A stretch of DNA of 64,000 bases from JAFGDI01 sp963662515 (GTDB lineage: Bacteria > Planctomycetota > Phycisphaerae > Sedimentisphaerales > SM23-30), in assembly GCA_963662515.1 (NCBI GenBank), contig OY759675.1, positions 186,001 to 250,000 of the forward strand, written 5' to 3'. Both the position numbers and the translations under genes were made by a program. Below are positions 59,991-64,000 of the stretch, one piece after another. Position 1 is the stretch's first letter; every line of letters starts with the position of its first letter. Below the pieces are notes generated by a model. That model ran no database searches and was not told the origin of the DNA. It saw only the letters and a program-made list of their open reading frames with translations.

Positions 59991-60737
59991 TCAGATGAGC
60001 CCTTTGAGGTATTTCTGACGGGTCGTTTGCGGGAATTTTTCGATGGCATAGCGTAAGGCGGTGCGCGGCATGGTTTTGTATCTGGTGGCGAGGAAGTTTT
60101 CCAGTTCGGTTTGAGAGCGTTTTCCCATTTCTCGCAAGAGCCAGCCAACGGCCTTGTGAATGAGATCGTGGCTGTTATGAAGAAGTATGTCTGCTATGGC
60201 CATTGTGTCGGAGAACTGATCTTTGCGGATGAAGTTCATAGTTGAGACTATGGCAATGCGATTAGCCCAGAGGCTGTAGTGCTGATAGTCGCTGTGAGAG
60301 CAATTACCGTGATGGGCAAGAGTGTAAAGGTCGGAGCGGTCTTTGTCGCTGAGAAACTCACCTACGATATGATAGCAGCTCAGATCGACAAGGTCCCAGT
60401 TATTGATCCGGTTAATATTAGACAGATATAGTTCGTAGATCTCCCTCTGAAATTCTGATTGGTCGCTACTACTGCACTGGAATCTGGCTACAAGTATCAG
60501 CAGGGCGACAAGCCGGTCTTCATGATATTTAGATTGGAGTAATTGCCCGGCCTGCTCCAGTGAAATATCTTTGTAGTATTTTTTTACCAGCATACGCAGG
60601 GGAGGTACTTTTATGCCGCGAAATACATCGCCGTGGCCGTACTGACCCGGGGCTGTCTTGAAAAAGCGAGTCAGATGAACTGCCTGCTGAGGATCGGCCA
60701 GTGCGGTAATTTCTTTTTTAAGTTCTTTTAATGGCAT
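59991..60737 (-). CDS. AlkD-like DNA alkylation repair protein
   Basis: 248 residues built of HEAT-like helical repeats, the AlkD superfamily. Conserved segments are FRGIKVPPLRMLVKKYYKDI (~39-58), INNWDLVDLSCYHIVGEFL (~110-128, where Trp and Asp line the DNA lesion pocket) and LIHKAVGWLLREMGKRS (~191-207). AlkD enzymes excise bulky alkylated bases without base flipping. It follows top6B by 29 nt and is probably co-transcribed. The gene symbol is not assigned because several paralogous subfamilies exist. Confidence 0.88.
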   Translation of the reverse strand: MPLKELKKEITALADPQQAVHLTRFFKTAPGQYGHGDVFRGIKVPPLRMLVKKYYKDISLEQAGQLLQSKYHEDRLVALLILVARFQCSSSDQSEFQREIYELYLSNINRINNWDLVDLSCYHIVGEFLSDKDRSDLYTLAHHGNCSHSDYQHYSLWANRIAIVSTMNFIRKDQFSDTMAIADILLHNSHDLIHKAVGWLLREMGKRSQTELENFLATRYKTMPRTALRYAIEKFPQTTRQKYLKGLI

Positions 60738-60766
60738 ATTGGTTTATGGTGACTGGAAGATAGTAA

Positions 60767-62716
60767 TTACTCATCATTGCCGCTGTCATCATATTCATTT
60801 GTGTCTTCGTTAACAGAATCGATCGTCTCTTCTGAGTTGGTGTCATCGTTATCTTCTTCATCGTCACCATTTTTACCGCCTTTAGTGCGGCTGGCTTCCA
60901 GTACGATCTTCATGTTGTCGAGCATAATATCTACCTTATCATCAGGCAAAGCGAGAATGTCGCGAATGGCTTCGCCGATAGCGGGCAGGTATTTTTTTAT
61001 ATAATCGCGTTTTTTGGCCTCTTCTTTGGCTTTTTTCTGGCCGCGCATATAAGAGCCCAGCCGACGGCCGCATTCTGAGAGTGCCAGTTTTATCTCTTTG
61101 ATGATCTCAGGGTAGTGAGCAACAGCCTCTTTGCTTTCAGAGGTAAACGGTACCCATACAGAAGCGATATGAACAATGATAGTAACAGGCCCGGCAGGTA
61201 ATGACCCGCGAGACTGGCTCAGTCCGTAAAGCCGCCAGTTAGTCTGGATGATACTTTTGGTAACGGCGCAGGCACTTTGCTGATAGAGAAGCGGCACGCG
61301 GTTAGCAAACCGCAATATTCTCATAAGGTCCTGGCTGTCATCATCATCTTTTTTATTGCTGGAATTAGCAATAACTCCGGCTGTGGCATATCCTCTGCCG
61401 CCATAGGCAAGGGCAGCCTCTATTTGGAACGGGTTGCCACGATAAACAGCTGCTGGTCTGGTGCAGACGGTATAGAATTCGGCGTCAACTACTTCCTGAA
61501 GCCCTTTGAGCAATTCATTTTCCCCGATAGGGACTACGCAATTGGTGCTGGGAGCCATGATCTTAGTGTCGTTAATAGACTTATAGAGCCTGTCGGCAAG
61601 TTCATGGTCAATAGTAACAGGTTTGGCATTAACAGATATCTTTGCCCTGCTGAGTATTTCAGTGGCCAGTTTACTGCTGACGCGTGAGAATTCATTGCAG
61701 AGAAATTCTCTGACGGTTTTAGCATTAGTGTCCTGGCACATTTTCATGAGAACGCCCAGCTCAACGCCATATGGGTGCGGCTTGACCGCTTCAGGCACAT
61801 GCACTACAGTTTCAACGGCACGATTATATACATGTTCCACGCCGTCGGGCATTTTATAGGTTATTCTGACATGGGGGTTGGCAATAGCGGTCTGGGCGAG
61901 GTATTCATCAACGCTCTGTCTGCCACGCTGGTAGCGGGCTTCCATTTCGATCTCGACTCTGGTACCGCTTTTAACATCCCAGTCAACGGGTTTGTCCTCG
62001 ATGATCTCGGGGCGGTTGATCCTGGTGTCAATTCTCAGTTCGCAATAATAAGCCTGAGCTTTAGGGCCGGTTTTACTGGTGATGCAGACATTTTTTCCGG
62101 TAGTGAGCATGCCATACATACCGGCGGCGGAAATACCGATACCTTGCTGGCCGCGAGACATTCTCAGAGAATGAAATTTACTGCCGTAAAGCAGTCGGCC
62201 AAAGATGTTAGGTATCTGGTTTTTAACGATACCCGGTCCATTGTCCTGGATAGCAACACGAAACCGGTTTTCGGACCGCTGCTGGATCTCAACGATGATC
62301 TCCGGGAGAATATGGGCTTCTTCGCAGGCATCAAGCGAGTTATCGACAGCTTCTTTGATGGTGGTAAGCAGGGCTTTACTGGGGTTGTCAAATCCCAGAA
62401 GATGTCTGTTCTTGGCGAAAAATTCACTGACAGCAATATCTCTCTGCTTATCGCCCATAGACTTTGCCTTGGCTTCTATCTGGTCGTCAGAGATATGTCC
62501 GGCGTTAGCTGTTTTACGCTGGGCTGTCTTACGCTTGACCAGGACAGGCTTTTTTTCCTCTTTAGCGGGCTTGTCGTCTTTCAGGGTGAGCCGCTTAGTT
62601 ATGCCTTTGGCCGGAGCGGAATCATCCTGCTCGGTTTTTTTCTTTTTCGTCTTTTTAACCGGTTCGTCCTCACCGAAAAGATTCATCTGCGTATTTGAAT
62701 TATCCTTAGCTGCCAT
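60767..62716 (-). CDS. top6B: DNA topoisomerase VI subunit B (Top6B)
   Basis: 649 residues from the ATG at 62716 (AGGA seven nt upstream); 32 codons further up are rejected. Residues ~1-75 are a Lys-rich extension. The GHKL ATPase follows, with the N box IKEAVDNSLDACEE (~119-132), G1 QDNGPGI (~158-164) and G2 RGQQGIGISAAGMYG (~187-201). A helix-2-turn-helix segment lies near LMKMCQDTNAKTVREFL (~325-341), then the transducer domain and an acidic tail. Top6B needs Top6A to cut DNA. No top6A gene is in this window; alkD follows instead. Confidence 0.93.
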   Translation of the reverse strand: MAAKDNSNTQMNLFGEDEPVKKTKKKKTEQDDSAPAKGITKRLTLKDDKPAKEEKKPVLVKRKTAQRKTANAGHISDDQIEAKAKSMGDKQRDIAVSEFFAKNRHLLGFDNPSKALLTTIKEAVDNSLDACEEAHILPEIIVEIQQRSENRFRVAIQDNGPGIVKNQIPNIFGRLLYGSKFHSLRMSRGQQGIGISAAGMYGMLTTGKNVCITSKTGPKAQAYYCELRIDTRINRPEIIEDKPVDWDVKSGTRVEIEMEARYQRGRQSVDEYLAQTAIANPHVRITYKMPDGVEHVYNRAVETVVHVPEAVKPHPYGVELGVLMKMCQDTNAKTVREFLCNEFSRVSSKLATEILSRAKISVNAKPVTIDHELADRLYKSINDTKIMAPSTNCVVPIGENELLKGLQEVVDAEFYTVCTRPAAVYRGNPFQIEAALAYGGRGYATAGVIANSSNKKDDDDSQDLMRILRFANRVPLLYQQSACAVTKSIIQTNWRLYGLSQSRGSLPAGPVTIIVHIASVWVPFTSESKEAVAHYPEIIKEIKLALSECGRRLGSYMRGQKKAKEEAKKRDYIKKYLPAIGEAIRDILALPDDKVDIMLDNMKIVLEASRTKGGKNGDDEEDNDDTNSEETIDSVNEDTNEYDDSGNDE

Positions 62717-62973
62717 TAAAATATCCTGTAAAACCTTTAATTGCAAAATCTTATATGTAAATGCGGTAATAATATAATCAATTTTTGCCCGTAAAGCAAT
62801 GAAAAAGCACATAATGGCGGTTTTGGCCTTCTTTAGTGGGATGATGAACAGGTTGTGTAACGGTTGTAGCTGTGGCGGGTATGCAGGTAGTGATTACTAT
62901 GGCTTGTAGTATTTATGTAACATATTGGTTTTTAAGTATATATGAAATGTTGTGGTGCAACTGTTCAACTGGC

Positions 62974-63002
62974 TTGCTCAAATATTGATTTGCGGGTATA
63001 AT
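62974..63002 (+). promoter_or_regulatory. Promoter for a leaderless rsfS transcript
   Basis: TTGCTC at 62974, a 17-nt spacer and a perfect TATAAT at 62997. The rsfS ATG lies 10 nt after the -10 box and no ribosome binding site is seen. Confidence 0.65.
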
Positions 63003-63011
63003 TGAACGGCT

Positions 63012-63470
63012 ATGAATAATGAAAATGAAAATATAACGGATGAGCAGGTCAAGGCTCTGTGGAATATTGACCCGGCAGCAAGCAGGCAATTTGCTATCGA
63101 CCTGGCGAGGCTGGCACATAGTCGTCATTGTAACGATATTGTGGTTCTGGATCTGGAGGGACGCAGTCCGGTGGCGAGATTTTTTGTGATCGCCAGTGGT
63201 ACCAGCAGTCAGCAGGTTCGTTCAGTGGCAGATGAGATGGAGGTCACTGGCAAGCATTCGGGCAATCGGGCTTATGGCAGTGCCGGGTTACAGGAAGGTC
63301 GCTGGGCTGTGGTTGATTTTGTAGATGTAATAGTACATCTGTTCGACCCGGAGTTTCGCACTTTCTACAATCTGGAAATGCTTTGGGGTGATGCACCGAA
63401 GGTGGACTGGCTTACTGGCTTTGACGCTGAGCAGCGTGATGGCTTTGGCCCGGGTGTCGAGATACACTAA
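63012..63470 (+). CDS. rsfS: Ribosomal silencing factor RsfS (Iojap)
   Basis: 152 residues. It binds ribosomal protein L14 and blocks subunit joining in starved cells. The family core runs FAIDLARLAHSRHCNDIVVL (~22-41), then FFVIASGTSSQQVRSVADEM (~53-72), then WAVVDFVDVIVHLFDPEFRT (~97-116) and FYNLEMLWGDAPKVDW (~117-132). The promoter at 62974 is so close that the mRNA should begin at the start codon. The next gene, argS, starts 173 nt downstream. Confidence 0.93.
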   Translation: MNNENENITDEQVKALWNIDPAASRQFAIDLARLAHSRHCNDIVVLDLEGRSPVARFFVIASGTSSQQVRSVADEMEVTGKHSGNRAYGSAGLQEGRWAVVDFVDVIVHLFDPEFRTFYNLEMLWGDAPKVDWLTGFDAEQRDGFGPGVEIH

Positions 63471-63643
63471 TAAGGTGTGACAGGCTATGACAGGCTGAAT
63501 ATACCAGAGGCGATGATGCTGAGTGAGAGATCTCGGGGCATTGTGTTTGGTGTGGAAGTATTGTTATATGCAGTTTTTGTGGGCAGGGAATAAAACAATC
63601 TCAGGTAAAGAACCTGGGCGAGCTAAGCAAGAGATTAACGACT

Positions 63644-64000
63644 ATGCAGGCATTAATAGAGGAATTGGAAAGTCGCGTAAGTGCGGTCATGTCAGAGTTG
63701 GCAGGTGAGCGAGTGTCAGCTCTGGTTAAGCTGTCGCAGAATGCTAAGTTTGGCGACTATCAGGTGAATGGCGTTATGTCACTGGCCAAGAAGCTGGGAA
63801 TGAACCCTCGCCAACTGGCAGATAAAATAGTTGTGAAATGCGAATTATCTGATATTTGCGAGCCGGCGGAGATAGCTGGTCCGGGTTTTATTAATCTGCG
63901 TCTGCGTAGTGACTGGCTCACTGAGCAGTTGCAAAAGGCGATAAGTGACTCTGACCGGCTGGGAGTTGACATAGTGCCGGTGGCTGGTCGTACGGTAGTT
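63644..64000 (+). CDS. argS: Arginyl-tRNA synthetase, N-terminal part (truncated by window edge)
   Basis: 119 codons are visible before the window ends. The sequence begins MQALIEELESRVSAVMSELA and continues with KLSQNAKFGDYQVNGVMSLA (~30-49), LGMNPRQLADKIV (~52-64) and EIAGPGFINLRLRSDWL (~77-93). This is the additional N-terminal domain of ArgS that recognises the tRNA D-loop, and the GFIN motif is typical. The catalytic domain is beyond 64000. The start at 63644 has only a weak GAG upstream. Confidence 0.9.
   Translation, partial: MQALIEELESRVSAVMSELAGERVSALVKLSQNAKFGDYQVNGVMSLAKKLGMNPRQLADKIVVKCELSDICEPAEIAGPGFINLRLRSDWLTEQLQKAISDSDRLGVDIVPVAGRTVV

Noticed and set aside
60767..62716. MutL, GyrB or histidine kinase identity for the GHKL protein
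   Set aside because: The RGQQGIGISAAGMYG box, the H2TH segment and the transducer order match Top6B, not the other GHKL families.

Overview
The window reads as a chromosomal segment of a planctomycete, most likely class Phycisphaerae (Sedimentisphaerales-like). This is an inference from the combination of PEP-CTERM secreted proteins, dockerin-like Ca-binding tails ending in NW, a giant surface protein with an N-terminal LExRxLLS-type motif, polysaccharide lyase and GH105 enzymes, and a bacterial Top6B. No rRNA or tRNA was found.

Layout. 0-11 kb: secreted, envelope and enzyme genes (PEP-CTERM protein, YjbQ, MscS channel, alginate-lyase-type enzyme, serine hydrolase, SdiA-regulated-like protein with dockerin, a UvrC N-half homologue, DUF3467 protein, FMN reductase, FliS). 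11.7-17.2 kb: one 1836-residue surface protein with its own promoter and terminator. 17.5-21.6 kb: a 64-residue protein, queG, a SpoIID-type lipoprotein, and a TPR protein with two RNA-polymerase-alpha-CTD-like domains. 21.6-31.9 kb: an accessory, AT-rich, repeat-laden region. It holds a 46-bp inverted repeat, an orphan terminator with a candidate ncRNA, two GxxExxY (PD-(D/E)xK) genes each framed by a different repeat family, small secreted dockerin/PEP-CTERM proteins, a RAYT-like transposase between 89-90-bp direct repeats, and two copies of a 129-bp MITE-like element. An NfeD-SPFH pair lies within it. 31.9-36.5 kb: two histidine kinases, a lipoprotein and a Clp-N protein. 36.6-45.6 kb: thyX, then a complete F-type ATP synthase operon (two AtpI/AtpZ-type accessory genes, then B-E-F-H-A-G-D-C) with hairpins between several genes. 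45.7-64 kb: housekeeping genes (U32 peptidase, amino-acid-type binding protein, pyrD-pyrK, ispA, an orphan DNA methyltransferase, GH105, nadB, nucleotidyltransferase, prolyl oligopeptidase, alkD, top6B, rsfS, and the start of argS).

Functional picture. The organism appears to degrade polyuronides or pectin-like polymers and exports many anchored or secreted proteins. It makes ATP with a standard ATP synthase and makes pyrimidines through a PyrDB-PyrK dehydrogenase and ThyX. Several genes (queG, rsfS, both kinases) have sigma70-like promoters placed so that the mRNA would begin at or within about 3 nt of the start codon.

The most unusual material is at 21.6-31.9 kb, where three repeat systems (GxxExxY-flanking tracts, RAYT/REP-like repeats, and a 129-bp element sitting in hairpin loops with TTCA/TGAA duplications) lie within about 10 kb. 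Relatives of the REP-like repeat also appear inside the ATP synthase operon. All identifications come from reading the sequence; no database search was run.
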